A stretch of DNA of 64,000 nucleotides from UBA5018 sp044375975 (GTDB taxonomy: Bacteria > Cyanobacteriota > Cyanobacteriia > PCC-6307 > Cyanobiaceae): contig JBILLQ010000003.1 in NCBI GenBank assembly GCA_044375975.1, forward strand, positions 47,380 to 111,379, in the 5' to 3' direction. Shown one piece after another: positions 8,606 to 17,319 of the stretch. Position numbers and translations under genes: made by a program. The notes under the pieces are model-generated. The model was not told the DNA's origin and ran no database searches. It worked only from the letters and a program-made list of their open reading frames with translations. Every line of letters starts with the position of its first letter. Position 1 is the first letter of the stretch.

Positions 8606-8992
8606 TCAGCTAGCGGTTACTGCGTTGATCTCATCCATGGAAATGGTCTGCTGATCACCGCGGAAAGCATTGTCTTCCGTGAGAAACAGCATGCAATGGC
8701 ACTCCTTGCGCTCCCGCATCGGCACACAGGGGCAGTTCCAAAAAGCCTGGGACACCTCGGCCTGCTTGTCCTCATAGTGCCGGCAGGGGCAGAGGGCACC
8801 GCCCAGTTCGTCCTTGTGGCGGGCCAGCCCCTGAAGCACCACCGCGGTGACGGAGGGGTCAACGCAAAAGTAGGTACCGGTGCGCTGGGCGTAGGTCTCG
8901 GCGAACCGGCGAATCACCTCCAAACTGTCAGGGGTTTTGTCCGCACCGGGTGCGACTGGTTGGGAGGCGTCGGTGTCAGCCATATCAGCCAT
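8606..8992 (-). CDS. ftrC: Ferredoxin:thioredoxin reductase, catalytic chain
   Basis: Catalytic subunit of the 4Fe-4S enzyme that passes electrons from photosystem I ferredoxin to thioredoxins. The cysteine pattern is complete: YFCVDP, CPCRHYEDK and CPCVPMRERKECHCMLFL, which supply the cluster ligands and the redox-active disulfide. I start at the ATG at 8992 (MADMADTD, 128 residues). The frame extends upstream to 9094, but that part looks unlike the family. It leads the suf operon, 8 nt before sufB. It is itself an Fe-S protein, so co-expression with the assembly machinery makes sense (inference). Confidence 0.93.
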   Translation of the reverse strand: MADMADTDASQPVAPGADKTPDSLEVIRRFAETYAQRTGTYFCVDPSVTAVVLQGLARHKDELGGALCPCRHYEDKQAEVSQAFWNCPCVPMRERKECHCMLFLTEDNAFRGDQQTISMDEINAVTAS

Positions 8993-9479
8993 GAAATAGG
9001 AGGAGTGGGAAGCGAGGCCTGGATGCGGGTGAGCGGATGGGAGGAGGCCAGCCACAGCAAGGAACCTAACCGGCGCAACCCCAGGGCCGAGCAACCCAGG
9101 GGGCGCAACGGTTGGGGAAGAAACGGCAAAGGGTCAAAAACCTGCCAGAGGAACCATTTGAAAACCAACCCTTCTCGATCCGAAACCGCTGCTGCCAAAG
9201 CCCGGGGATGCGGAACCATTGGTCACCGACACCCTTGGCAAGGAAACTTTCAGTCACGAAAAGCGGAGGGAAACGAAACGTTGGGCAACAAAACCTCGAT
9301 CTGCGCCAGCCTCAGGCAGCCAAGCCCTGGGGTGGCAAGACCCTTCAGACGGCAAAACCCAAGCTGGCGAAAGCCCGAGGGTTACGAAACCCCTTGGTTT
9401 CCTTTTAACTGAGCCTAGGGCAAGACCCGGTGCAAGTGCGGCAAGAGCCATTGTGCCCGGACGGCTTGTTCGTTTGTAG
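8993..9479. promoter_or_regulatory. Divergent ftrC-suf / sufR control region with degenerate repeats
   Basis: By position this must hold the promoters of both the ftrC-suf operon and sufR, and the likely SufR operators. Most of it (about 9090-9410) is a degenerate array with a period of about 15-17 bp around a GGCAAAACCC-like core; good units are at 9331-9400. I cannot point to a specific operator or -10 box with confidence. The short frames on both strands here are repeat-derived. Confidence 0.5.
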
Positions 9480-9491
9480 TTGCGGCAACCG

Positions 9492-10412
9492 ATGCTCACA
9501 CCCAACCGATTGGCGTGGCATGGTGAGACATATCTCCTTGCGCTTGGCCACCAGTCGATGAGCGCTACCAGCATGGGCGCCACCGCTTTGGGCGCCAAAG
9601 CCCTGTCAGCCAATCCCCAGGCAGACAGGGCCCAGCCGGCCAAAGGTCAGGCTGATCACTATTTAGCCGCCCCCGGCCAGCCAGCGGCGGCTGGCCCTCA
9701 ATCCCCAAGCCTGCCCACCCGAGACGCGGCCCTGGCCCTGCTGATTCGCCACGGGGCTGGCACGGCAGCCGAACTGGCCAACCGCTTGAGCGTTTCAGTG
9801 CAGGTGATGCGGCGCCATCTCCGCAGCCTGGAAGAAGAGGGCCTGGTGGAGGCCAGCCTGAGCGCCGATGGCCCCGGCAGGCCCAGCAACCGCTGGCAGC
9901 TCACCGGCAAGGGGCAAGCCCTGTTTCCCGATGGCAGCGAGCACTTCGCCCTGGGCCTGATGCAGTCCTTGGCCGGCAGCCTGCCGCCGGCGGCGGTGCA
10001 GGCCCTGCTGGAGCACCAAGCTCAACAAAAAGCCCTCGACTACCGCCGCCAGATCGGCAATGGCCCCCTGCAACTGCGCCTGGGGCGACTAGTGCAGCTG
10101 CGCCGCGGCGAGGGCTATGTGGCCGAGTGTGAACCCGACGGCGACAAGGCCTGGATCATCAGCGAGTACCACTGCTCGGTGATGCGCATCGCTGAGCAAT
10201 TCCCCTGTGTTTGTGACCAGGAACTTCAACTGATCCGCCACACCTTTCCAGACTGCGCCGTGGAACGGGTGCACTGGCGCCTGGACAAGGGCCACTCCTG
10301 CGGCTTCCGCCTCACCCCCACCTACTCCAGCCAGCCAGCCTCCAGCCAGCCAGCCTCAAGCCAACCCGATTCCGGCCAATCCCCACCAGCCGCCACCGCC
10401 CTTGAGCCCTGA
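9492..10412 (+). CDS. sufR: Iron-sulfur cluster biogenesis repressor SufR
   Basis: DeoR/ArsR-like winged-helix regulator. In cyanobacteria SufR holds an Fe-S cluster and represses the divergent suf operon. The helix-turn-helix is at TAAELANRLSVSVQVMRRHLRSLEEEGLV. The four C-terminal cysteines keep the exact CX12CX13CX14C spacing reported for cyanobacterial SufR. The start is uncertain: ATGs lie at 9492 and 9558 and a TTG at 9480, while family homology begins only near TRDAALALL, so an N-terminal low-complexity extension is likely. The C-terminal tail QPASSQPASSQPDS is a short tandem repeat. Confidence 0.93.
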   Translation: MLTPNRLAWHGETYLLALGHQSMSATSMGATALGAKALSANPQADRAQPAKGQADHYLAAPGQPAAAGPQSPSLPTRDAALALLIRHGAGTAAELANRLSVSVQVMRRHLRSLEEEGLVEASLSADGPGRPSNRWQLTGKGQALFPDGSEHFALGLMQSLAGSLPPAAVQALLEHQAQQKALDYRRQIGNGPLQLRLGRLVQLRRGEGYVAECEPDGDKAWIISEYHCSVMRIAEQFPCVCDQELQLIRHTFPDCAVERVHWRLDKGHSCGFRLTPTYSSQPASSQPASSQPDSGQSPPAATALEP

Positions 10413-10848
10413 CACCAACCCCGCAGTTAGCGGTTCGACGTCAAGCGCTGCGACCAGCTCAAATCCCAGCGCTACCGCCACCTCAACCGCCGGCGCGGAG
10501 GGCCCCCTAAACCCAGCGGAGCTGGCCGCCCTGGAAGCCGCCCCCTTACTGCCAAGCCGAGAACGGCATCAGCTGCGGCTACTGGCCCATGGCCTGCGCA
10601 CCTTGCAGCAAATCGCCGACCGGCGGGCCGGCCCGCCGCCGCAGCTGGCCGCGATTCAGGCCTGGGCCCGCCAACAGCCCAGCATTGGCGACGACGAAAC
10701 CTTTGTGAGCGCCTTCTCCATCCAGCTGCAAGTGGCGGGGCAGCGGCTCAGCCAGCTGGCCGGCGATCGCCCAGGCGGCGCCCTGGCCCTGGAGCTCAGC
10801 GAGCTGATCAACGCCGCCCAGCGGCAGAGCCAAGCACCCCAAACCTGA
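10402..10848 (+). CDS. Conserved hypothetical protein downstream of sufR
   Basis: 148 residues from a TTG that overlaps the sufR stop region by 11 nt; a downstream start is possible. The first ~35 residues are Ser/Thr/Ala low complexity. The remainder is helical (RERHQLRLLAHGLRTLQQIADRR, and a C-terminal helix ALALELSELINAAQRQSQ). No catalytic motif or membrane segment is visible. Tight coupling to sufR suggests co-transcription. Function unknown. Confidence 0.6.
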   Translation: MSPDTNPAVSGSTSSAATSSNPSATATSTAGAEGPLNPAELAALEAAPLLPSRERHQLRLLAHGLRTLQQIADRRAGPPPQLAAIQAWARQQPSIGDDETFVSAFSIQLQVAGQRLSQLAGDRPGGALALELSELINAAQRQSQAPQT

Positions 10849-10860
10849 GGGGCGCCCGGG

Positions 10861-10895
10861 GCCCTGGTGGCGCCGGTTCAAATCGCCACCAGGGC
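10861..10895. terminator. Hairpin between convergent genes
   Basis: A perfect 12-bp inverted repeat (GCCCTGGTGGCG at 10861-10872, CGCCACCAGGGC at 10884-10895) with an 11-nt loop sits between the stop of the gene ending at 10848 and the stop of the EamA gene at 10878. There is no T-tract. It is probably a bidirectional terminator or 3'-end stabiliser. Confidence 0.55.
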
Positions 10896-11942
10896 GACAC
10901 CGAGCACCGCCAGCAGCGCCGCAGCCAAGCCCAGCGCACCGGGGCGATCTCCCTCTAGGGGCGCCAGGGGCAGGGCCATTACCGGTCCTGTGGACAGCAA
11001 AGCCACCGCCATGCCGCCCTTGAGCTGGACCAGGGCCGTCTGCTGCAACACCAGGCCAGCACAGGTGCCCAACAGGGTGGCCAGCAGCAGCAGCGGCCAG
11101 CGCCTTTGGGCCGGCAATGGCCGCCTAGCAGCGGTGGGCAAGCGCCGCAGCATCGGCAACATCACCAGGGCCGCCGCCCCGAGCCGCAGCGTGGCCGATA
11201 GCAGCGGCGAGAACAGCCCCTCGCGCAGGGCCGCCCGAGACAGCAGCGCAGCGGCAACACCACAAAAGACGGCCGCCAGAGCCAACAAAATCCCCAATCC
11301 CTGCTGGCTATGCAGACCAGGGCCCATCGCTGCAGATGGGCCGGGCAAGCCCGTGGGCCCCCTGGAGCCAGGGGAGCGAATGGAATCAAGGGAGCCAGCT
11401 GCGGGAGCAGTGACGAGGCCAGTGCGGGGAGCAGTGGCGATGGCATCTGAGGGAGCAGTGGCAGGTGCCTGCCGCGGTGCCTGTCGCGGTGTCTGAGCGG
11501 CCACGAGCAATACGGCCAGGCTGATCAGACCAATCCCCAGCCACTGCCTGGGGGCAGGCACTTCCGCCAACAGCAGGGCAGCGCCGATGGCGCTCAGGGC
11601 CGGGCCGGCCGCATCGAAGGTGAGCGCCCTGCGGGTACCCAGCCGCCGCAGGGCCGCCAGGTAAAAGCTGTCGCCTAGGGCTATGCCCACTACGCCGCTG
11701 AGCAGCAACAGGGCCGCCGAAGCGGCCGCCCCAGAGCCTGCCGCCCCCCCGGCCCCTGCCGCCCCGATAGCCACCAGAGCCAGCAGCAGCGGCAGCTGCA
11801 GGGCCAGGGCCACCAGGTTCTTGAGCAGGTTGAGTTGGCCCGGTCCCAGGGAGGTGGGCAAGCGCCGCCAGAGGCTGCTGGCCAGGGTCCAGCAGAGAGC
11901 CGCCGCCAGGGCGGCAACCACGCCGATCAACTCACCTTTCAC
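10878..11942 (-). CDS. EamA/DMT-family exporter
   Basis: 354 residues forming two EamA repeats of about five transmembrane helices each. The second half of the first repeat contains GVVGIALGDSFYLAALRRLGTRRA and the second contains LLGTCAGLVLQQTALVQLKGGMAVALL. The family moves amino acids, sugars or other metabolites out of the cytoplasm; this substrate is unknown. The two repeats are joined by a ~70-residue Pro/Ala/Ser/Gly-rich loop (from TPRQAPRQAP), longer than usual and itself repeat-built. It diverges from the cpcS-like gene across a 30-unit heptamer array. Confidence 0.85.
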   Translation of the reverse strand: MKGELIGVVAALAAALCWTLASSLWRRLPTSLGPGQLNLLKNLVALALQLPLLLALVAIGAAGAGGAAGSGAAASAALLLLSGVVGIALGDSFYLAALRRLGTRRALTFDAAGPALSAIGAALLLAEVPAPRQWLGIGLISLAVLLVAAQTPRQAPRQAPATAPSDAIATAPRTGLVTAPAAGSLDSIRSPGSRGPTGLPGPSAAMGPGLHSQQGLGILLALAAVFCGVAAALLSRAALREGLFSPLLSATLRLGAAALVMLPMLRRLPTAARRPLPAQRRWPLLLLATLLGTCAGLVLQQTALVQLKGGMAVALLSTGPVMALPLAPLEGDRPGALGLAAALLAVLGVALVAI

Positions 11943-11953
11943 CGCTCACCCCC

Positions 11954-12163
11954 TCGCCAGTCACCAATCACAAGTCGCCAGTCACAAATCACCCATCACC
12001 AGTCGCTAGTCGCCAGTTGTTAGTAGCCAATCCTTAGTCGCCAGTCACTCCTCGCAGGTCACAGGTCACCCATCGCAGTTCACCACTCACGGTTCACCGT
12101 TCACCATTCACCGTTCGCCATTCACAGCTCACAGCTCACAGGGCAGAGCTCACAGTTCAAACC
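11954..12163. repeat. Thirty-unit heptamer array (TCACCNN type)
   Basis: The whole 210-bp stretch reads as 30 consecutive 7-mers in unbroken register: TCGCCAG, TCACCAA, TCACAAG and so on to TCACAGT, TCAAACC. Most begin TCAC or TCGC and a few are diverged (TTGTTAG, GCAGAGC). It fills nearly all of the divergent gap between the EamA exporter and the cpcS-like gene and so overlaps whatever promoters exist there. Confidence 0.9.
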
Positions 12164-12217
12164 ACGTCCAGGGCAGCGCCTTGCGATCATCGCGGCAATC
12201 CCCGCAGGCCGGCCGCC

Positions 12218-12817
12218 GTGAGCCAAAGCATCGCCGACGCCATCAGTTTCTTCCAGCTCAGTTGCGGCCGTTGGCGCTCCCAGCGCAGCAGTCACCACCT
12301 GCTGCACCGCCGCGCTGAAGCCGGTAGCTCCTACATCGAGGTGGTGGCACTGGCTGCCGACGACTCGCAGCTGATCGCCATCGCCGAGCTGCACGGCCAG
12401 GATCCCAGCAAGCTGGTGGGCGGCTGCCGCGTCACCTGGAACGCCTCGATGGCCTGGGACAGGGCCGGTGAGGCCCATGAGGGCAAGAGCGTCTTTGGCC
12501 TGATCCCCACCGACGAGCGCGGCCGCCAGGGCCTGTTGCTGCGCGATCGGGGCTATGCGGAGACGGCCCCGGTGGCCGGCCACTTCGCCATGGATGACCG
12601 CGATGAGCTGCTGCTGAGCACCGGCTACGAGACGATGAACAGCCTGGAGCGCTTCTGCTTCTGGGGCCCCAACGTGCGGCTGCGCACCAGCACGGTGGAG
12701 GGGCTTTCCAACACCGCCTCCTTCTGTGTCGAGACCCGGATACTCGAAACCGAAGCCCCAGCACCCCCTAAAGCCCCTGGGGCCCTTAGCGGCGCCCTGT
12801 CCCCGCTTGGTTGGTGA
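12218..12817 (+). CDS. CpcS/CpeS-type phycobiliprotein bilin lyase
   Basis: 199 residues from a GTG start. This lipocalin-like family attaches phycobilins to cysteine (often Cys84) of phycobiliproteins. Matching segments are the N-terminal FFQLSCGRWRSQRSSHHL, the central GCRVTWNASMAWD, and the C-terminal ERFCFWGPNVRLRTSTVEG, the last being the family's ER-W--PN-RLR-S signature. The final ~25 residues are Pro/Ala-rich and repeat-like. It lies upstream of cpcG on the same strand, consistent with phycobilisome assembly. Which subfamily and bilin cannot be settled by eye. Confidence 0.85.
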   Translation: MSQSIADAISFFQLSCGRWRSQRSSHHLLHRRAEAGSSYIEVVALAADDSQLIAIAELHGQDPSKLVGGCRVTWNASMAWDRAGEAHEGKSVFGLIPTDERGRQGLLLRDRGYAETAPVAGHFAMDDRDELLLSTGYETMNSLERFCFWGPNVRLRTSTVEGLSNTASFCVETRILETEAPAPPKAPGALSGALSPLGW

Positions 12818-13027
12818 ACCCCCAAGCCACCGCCCCAAAGCAATGCCCCTGCCCCAAAGAAACGCCCCTGGTAGAGCAGGGGGAGCAGCTTGGCCCCGGC
12901 TGGCGGGGTGACGGGCGCGGTGGCGGGAGGGGTTACGAACGTTACGGACTGTGAGGCCTATCCCGGCCCCTGGAGAAGCGCTCCGGGCTCACTTCTACTA
13001 TCAATGACGACAGAATGCCGTAGTCGC

Positions 13028-13789
13028 GTGGCCCTGCCCCTCCTGCAATACGCGCCCACCACTCAGAACTCCCGCGTGAACCCTCTGCGGGTGGGTTCGG
13101 ATGAGGATCCCAAGGCCGTCTCCCTTGACAAAGCGATCGATCGCGAAGACCAAAACTTCGTGATTGAATCGGCCTATCGCCAGATCTTCTTCCACGCCTT
13201 CAAAGTCGACCGCGACCACACCCTGGAATCCCAGCTGCGGAACGGTCAGATCACCGTGCGCGATTTCATTCGCTCACTCTGCCTGTCGGACACTTTCACC
13301 CGCAGCTTCTACAATCTCAACAACAACTACAAGGTGGCTCGTCACCTTGTAGAGAAACTGCTGGGGCGTAGCACCTACGGCAAAGCAGAGGAAATTGCCT
13401 GGTCTGCGGTTATTATGACCCGCGGCATCAAAGGGGCGGTTGATCAGATCCTCAACAGCCAAGAGTATCTGGAAAGCTTCGGCTACGACACCGTCCCCTA
13501 TCACCGCAACCGGGTGGTGGGCAGCCGTGATCTGGGCGAAACCCCCTTCAACATCACCAGCCCCCGCTACGAAGCCTATTATCGCGGTATTTTTGGCTTC
13601 CCGCAGGTGATCTACACCGGCGTGGTCAAAAGCTACCCCGCCCGCGCCAAACAGCGCCGCGGCGGCTATCCCGAAGACTACTTGGATATGGTTCGCAGCC
13701 TTCCCGCCCCGCGGGCCACTGCAGCCGCCTCCGGCAGCGCTGGCATGGATTACCTCTCCAAGGTGCCCTACCGCAGCATCGGCCGCTGA
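13028..13789 (+). CDS. cpcG: Phycobilisome rod-core linker CpcG
   Basis: 253 residues. CpcG carries a Pfam00427 linker domain that seats phycocyanin rods on the allophycocyanin core. I use the GTG at 13028 because it gives the family N terminus MALPLLQYAPTTQNSRV; an in-frame ATG at 13004 would add eight residues. The linker domain spans about residues 20-180, with EDQNFVIESAYRQIFFHAFK, VRDFIRSLCLSDTF and LNNNYKVARHLVEKLLGR. A Rho-independent terminator follows. Its codon use looks highly expressed relative to its neighbours. Confidence 0.95.
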   Translation: MALPLLQYAPTTQNSRVNPLRVGSDEDPKAVSLDKAIDREDQNFVIESAYRQIFFHAFKVDRDHTLESQLRNGQITVRDFIRSLCLSDTFTRSFYNLNNNYKVARHLVEKLLGRSTYGKAEEIAWSAVIMTRGIKGAVDQILNSQEYLESFGYDTVPYHRNRVVGSRDLGETPFNITSPRYEAYYRGIFGFPQVIYTGVVKSYPARAKQRRGGYPEDYLDMVRSLPAPRATAAASGSAGMDYLSKVPYRSIGR

Positions 13790-13863
13790 GCTTGGTCTTG
13801 GAGTTAAGACCCTGAGCTGGGTCACCCAGTGCTGATCAGGGCGCAAGCCAACCCAGCTCCCCC

Positions 13864-13888
13864 AAGCGGCCTACCCGGCCGCTTTTTT
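13864..13888 (+). terminator. Rho-independent terminator after cpcG
   Basis: An 8-bp perfect stem AAGCGGCC / GGCCGCTT with a 5-nt loop (TACCC) runs into a T-tract (TT of the stem plus four more T). It lies 75 nt past the cpcG stop on the plus strand. Confidence 0.85.
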
Positions 13889-14007
13889 GTTGGTCGCCGC
13901 CTGGACTCACTGACGAGATTATCGTCAGCATCTTCTGACCCCGGTCTGCGATCGGGCCTAGGGGGCTGCAAACTCGACCACAATGAAATCAAAAACAAGT
14001 TACAGCT

Positions 14008-15108
14008 GTGACTCAAACGCTCTCATTGTTGGCCCAGATGACCCTGCGGCAGCTGCGTAAGGTCGCCAGCGACCTGGGCGTTTCCCTTTACAGCCGCAAA
14101 TCGAAGGAAGAGCTCGTAGCCGAGATCAGTGCCCGCAACGAGAACAACGAGCTCAGCCTGCTGGCCATCGAGGCCGAGATGAATCCCGCGCCTCGGCCAG
14201 GGGGATTCACCAATGTGGTGTTCCTGCCTCGGGATCCCCAATGGGCCTACGTGTTCTGGGAAATTTCCCCCGAAGATCGACAGGATGCCGAGGACGAGGG
14301 TGCATCCCAGCTATGCCTGAGGGTGGCTGATGTGACCGGCCTGGCTGGCGGTGCCGCCCATCCCCACACCATGCAGGAGGTGGTGGTCGATCGCTACGCC
14401 ACCGAGTGGTACCTACCCGTTCCGCTCAGCGACCGCGACTATCGAGTTGAACTGGGCTTCCGCACCAGCAAAAGTGGCGGCTGGATCTCCCTGGCCTTCT
14501 CCTCGGTGGCCCGGGTACCGGCGGTGCACCCCAGCGAGCAAATCCTGGACCAATTTGTGCCCTTCTCCCTGGAAACCACCAGCCAGCCAGCCACCAGCAC
14601 CGCCTTTAGCGCCGCTGCCCCAGCCCTTCTAGAGACTGACGACAGCCGCTTGCACGAGCGCCTCTATCAAACCGCCACCTCCCGTTGGCGCCGGCTGGGC
14701 CGGGGTTCAGAGGCCTTCCATGAGCTGGATCTGGACAATGCCGGTTTCGAATCCTCCGAACACCACGCCTCAGGAGCTGGCGTCTGGGCCAGTGGCCGCA
14801 GCGAATCTGGGGCCGGCGGAGTGCAAGCCCGCCAGCGCTCCTTCTGGTTGGTGGCAGACGCCGAACTGGTGGTTTATGGCGCCACAGATCCCGCAGCTCG
14901 GTTGCTGATCGGCGGAGAAGAAGTACCCCTCTCCAATGACGGCACCTTTCGCATCCAGGTGCCCTTCCGCGATGGCGAACAACTATATCCAATTGAGGCA
15001 ATAGCTGCCGACGGAGTACAAAAGCGTGCCATTACAATGGAATTCCGACGCTCCACTCCCCAGGACCACAGCAATCCAGCTGACGAAGCGATCTCGGAAT
15101 GGTTCTGA
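14008..15108 (+). CDS. DUF4912 protein with N-terminal Rho-N/SAP-like helix pair
   Basis: 366 residues from a GTG. Residues 8-45 (MTLRQLRKVASDLGVSLYSRKSKEELVAEI) resemble the Rho N-terminal/SAP-type nucleic-acid-binding motif. The DUF4912 region follows at about 65-190, with VVFLPRDPQWAYVFWEIS and later VDRYATEWYLPVPLSDRDYRVELGF. A second, beta-rich segment near 270-350 (FWLVADAELVVYGATDP, LSNDGTFRIQVPFRDG) completes the usual cyanobacterial architecture. The biochemical role is not established. The downstream small membrane gene overlaps its stop codon (TGATG), indicating coupling. Confidence 0.8.
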   Translation: MTQTLSLLAQMTLRQLRKVASDLGVSLYSRKSKEELVAEISARNENNELSLLAIEAEMNPAPRPGGFTNVVFLPRDPQWAYVFWEISPEDRQDAEDEGASQLCLRVADVTGLAGGAAHPHTMQEVVVDRYATEWYLPVPLSDRDYRVELGFRTSKSGGWISLAFSSVARVPAVHPSEQILDQFVPFSLETTSQPATSTAFSAAAPALLETDDSRLHERLYQTATSRWRRLGRGSEAFHELDLDNAGFESSEHHASGAGVWASGRSESGAGGVQARQRSFWLVADAELVVYGATDPAARLLIGGEEVPLSNDGTFRIQVPFRDGEQLYPIEAIAADGVQKRAITMEFRRSTPQDHSNPADEAISEWF

Positions 15109-15287
15109 TGGATACCCGACGCGCTCTGGTGGCCTTCACTCCGCTTCTGGGGGCTGTCAGCTTTCCTGTGGCAGTGCCCCTGGTGATGAAGCACCTGGGC
15201 ATTCCGGCCGCAGTACTCACCGCCATGGTGTTGGGCTCCCTCTGGTTTGTGGCCATGCTGCGCACTTCCGAGATGCCCAGCCATTAG
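15108..15287 (+). CDS. Small membrane protein
   Basis: 59 residues from the ATG at 15108, which overlaps the DUF4912 stop in TGATG; an ATG at 15099 would add three residues. It has two likely membrane segments (LVAFTPLLGAVSFPVAVPLVM and AAVLTAMVLGSLWFVAML). Coupled translation with the DUF4912 gene and a clean hydrophobic pattern support a real gene. Function unknown. Confidence 0.65.
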   Translation: MDTRRALVAFTPLLGAVSFPVAVPLVMKHLGIPAAVLTAMVLGSLWFVAMLRTSEMPSH

Positions 15288-15582
15288 GTAAGTTCCAGGA
15301 AAACCGCTTGCTAAGTCCCGAAAAACCGCTATCTGAGTGACATTGATAAGAGTATCTTGAAAAACCCAGATTCTGCCGATCTCCCGACACGGAAACTGTT
15401 CCGCCGATTAACTTAACCCTGAATTGCGGGAACCGAATGGGGACACGTTATGACCGCAACATACCTCTTTAGACTTATGAGCAAACCCGATACAACTTAT
15501 CCCTGCTGGCCCGAGAACACTAGTACCATTAATGCTGCAGGAGGAGCCTTGTGGCAACCCTGAAGCCAGCGACTGAATATTA
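15288..15582. other. Gap without recognisable features
   Basis: About 295 bp, moderately AT-rich. It contains a short direct repeat around GGAAAACCGCTT / GAAAAACCGCTA near 15297-15333. I see no RNA gene, terminator or convincing promoter. The promoter for the downstream lipoprotein gene should be here; a GGAG ribosome-binding-like motif at 15540-15545 lies about 35 nt before its start, too far to use. Confidence 0.4.
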
Positions 15583-17019
15583 ATGCTCTGGATTTGGCAT
15601 CACCAGCCAGCGCCAGCCGGCAAAGCAGCCTTGCAACAGCAGCCTGCCCTGCAACGCCAGCCTGCCGCGCTACGCATCTGTGCCGCTCTGATGCTCTTTC
15701 CCCTGGGGGGCTGTCAAGCGACTGCCCAGCTGGTGGGCAAGCCGCCGACGCCAGGGCCGCTGCCTCCCGGCATTGAGGTGGTGTTCAACCACAACCCCCT
15801 GCAGCATTACCACAGTCCCATCAGCGGCCAATGGCGAGCTGGCGACGATCTGGAAGCCTTCATCCTGCGGGGCATTAATTCCGCCCAGCGGGAAATATTG
15901 GTGGCAGTGCAGGAATTATCACTACCTAAAGTGGCCGAAGCATTGGCCCGCCGCCAGAGCGAAGGTATCACGGTGCGTGTAATTCTAGAGAACACCTACA
16001 GCAAGCCTTGGAGCCAAGAGCATGCCGCCGATCTCAGCCCCCACCAGCGACTACGCAACACCCAATTACAAAAACTGGGCTGGGGAGATGCGGTGGCAAT
16101 TATGCAACAGGCCCGTGTGCCGATGATCGATGACACCGCAGATGGCAGCAAAGGTAGCGGCTTGATGCACCATAAATTCATGGTGATTGATCGGCGGGAA
16201 GTGATTACCGGTTCTACCAACTTCTCCCCCTCCTGCGTGCATGGCGACCCGGATGATCCCACTACCCTGGGCAACGTCAACCATCTACTGCGCTTCCAGA
16301 GCCCTGCCCTGGCTGAGTTGTTCGCCGCCGAATTCAACCGCATGTGGGGCGATGGCCCCGGCGGTGCGGCCGACAGTCAGTTTGGCTTAGGCAAGCAAGA
16401 AGGACCAATGCAGGTGGTGCAAATTGGCGAGACAACGATAGGAGTGCTGTTTGCGCCCCATCGCCGCCGCGATGACAATAACGGGCTGGCAGTAATCGAC
16501 AACTTGCTGTCCGAAACCCATAGGAGCCTGGATATGGCCCTGTTTGTACTGTCCGAACAGCGGCTGGCGGATACGATGGCATCGCTACAGCAACAGGGAG
16601 TAAAGATTCGATTACTGGCCGATCCAGGTTTTGCCAATCGCTCCTTCAGCGAAGTGCTCGACCTGCTCGGCACGCGCATGCCCGATCGCCGCTGCATGCT
16701 AGAGGCGGGCAACAAACCCTGGCAGCAACCACTAGCTGGGGTAGGCACACCACGGCTGTCCAGAGGCGACAAATTGCATCACAAGTTAGCGATCATCGAC
16801 GACGAGCGAGTGATCAGCGGCTCCTTCAACTGGAGCCCCAGCGCCTCCTTCCAAAACGACGAAACCCTGCTGGTGATCGATTCAGCTCTGCTCGCCCGCC
16901 ACTTCAAGGCTGAAATCGACCAACTCTGGAAAACAGCCGAATTGGGCATTAGCCCCCGCCTGGCCAGAAAACAGCTACGCCAGCAACAAAAATGTGGCCG
17001 CGGCCAGCAGCGCAGCTAG
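15583..17019 (+). CDS. Phospholipase D-family lipoprotein (two HKD motifs)
   Basis: 478 residues. The N terminus has a hydrophobic stretch ending in a lipobox (MLFPLGGCQ), so the protein should be lipid-anchored outside the cytoplasm. Two HxKxxxxD motifs, HHKFMVID near residue 196 followed by GSTNFSPS, and HHKLAIID near 398 followed by GSFNWSPSASFQNDE, form the bipartite active site of the PLD superfamily. Cardiolipin synthases, nucleases and phosphodiesterases share this fold. An extracytoplasmic lipoprotein argues for a phosphodiesterase/nuclease-like or lipid role. The first ~35 residues contain an A-L-Q-Q-Q-P repeat. Confidence 0.85.
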   Translation: MLWIWHHQPAPAGKAALQQQPALQRQPAALRICAALMLFPLGGCQATAQLVGKPPTPGPLPPGIEVVFNHNPLQHYHSPISGQWRAGDDLEAFILRGINSAQREILVAVQELSLPKVAEALARRQSEGITVRVILENTYSKPWSQEHAADLSPHQRLRNTQLQKLGWGDAVAIMQQARVPMIDDTADGSKGSGLMHHKFMVIDRREVITGSTNFSPSCVHGDPDDPTTLGNVNHLLRFQSPALAELFAAEFNRMWGDGPGGAADSQFGLGKQEGPMQVVQIGETTIGVLFAPHRRRDDNNGLAVIDNLLSETHRSLDMALFVLSEQRLADTMASLQQQGVKIRLLADPGFANRSFSEVLDLLGTRMPDRRCMLEAGNKPWQQPLAGVGTPRLSRGDKLHHKLAIIDDERVISGSFNWSPSASFQNDETLLVIDSALLARHFKAEIDQLWKTAELGISPRLARKQLRQQQKCGRGQQRS

Positions 17020-17319
17020 GGCCGAGATAAATATACGAATAAAGAAGGCAACGATTTTTCAAAAAATTAAAATACGCTATATAACATATAAATGGCAAGC
17101 ACTAGCCAAGGAAGCTGCATATAGTTTCCAGCCATAATCGATCCGAAGCGCCCATATCCCCCTTGGCAAAACGCCTGGCAACCACCTGGGGGACCCAGCC
17201 CAAGAAAAACTAGCACAGCACAGAAGAATCACTCGCGCAGCACATCAGCAGTAGAGCCAACATGTACGCAGAAAAATACTTAAGCTAAGAAAACATGTGT
17301 CACGACAGAGGCGTAAATA
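17020..17319. other. AT-rich gap, left edge of the island
   Basis: 300 bp where the base composition drops from GC-rich to AT-rich. No gene, repeat or clear terminator was seen. A TATAACATATAAAT stretch near 17080-17092 could serve as promoter material for the following gene but is not a clear -35/-10 pair. Confidence 0.4.

Noticed and set aside
10873..10895. tRNA-like GGTTCAAATC
   Set aside because: It is the loop and right arm of a 12-bp hairpin between convergent genes; no cloverleaf can be drawn.
12122..12838. 238-codon frame antisense to the cpcS-like gene
   Set aside because: The sense strand has clear lyase signatures; the antisense frame has none.
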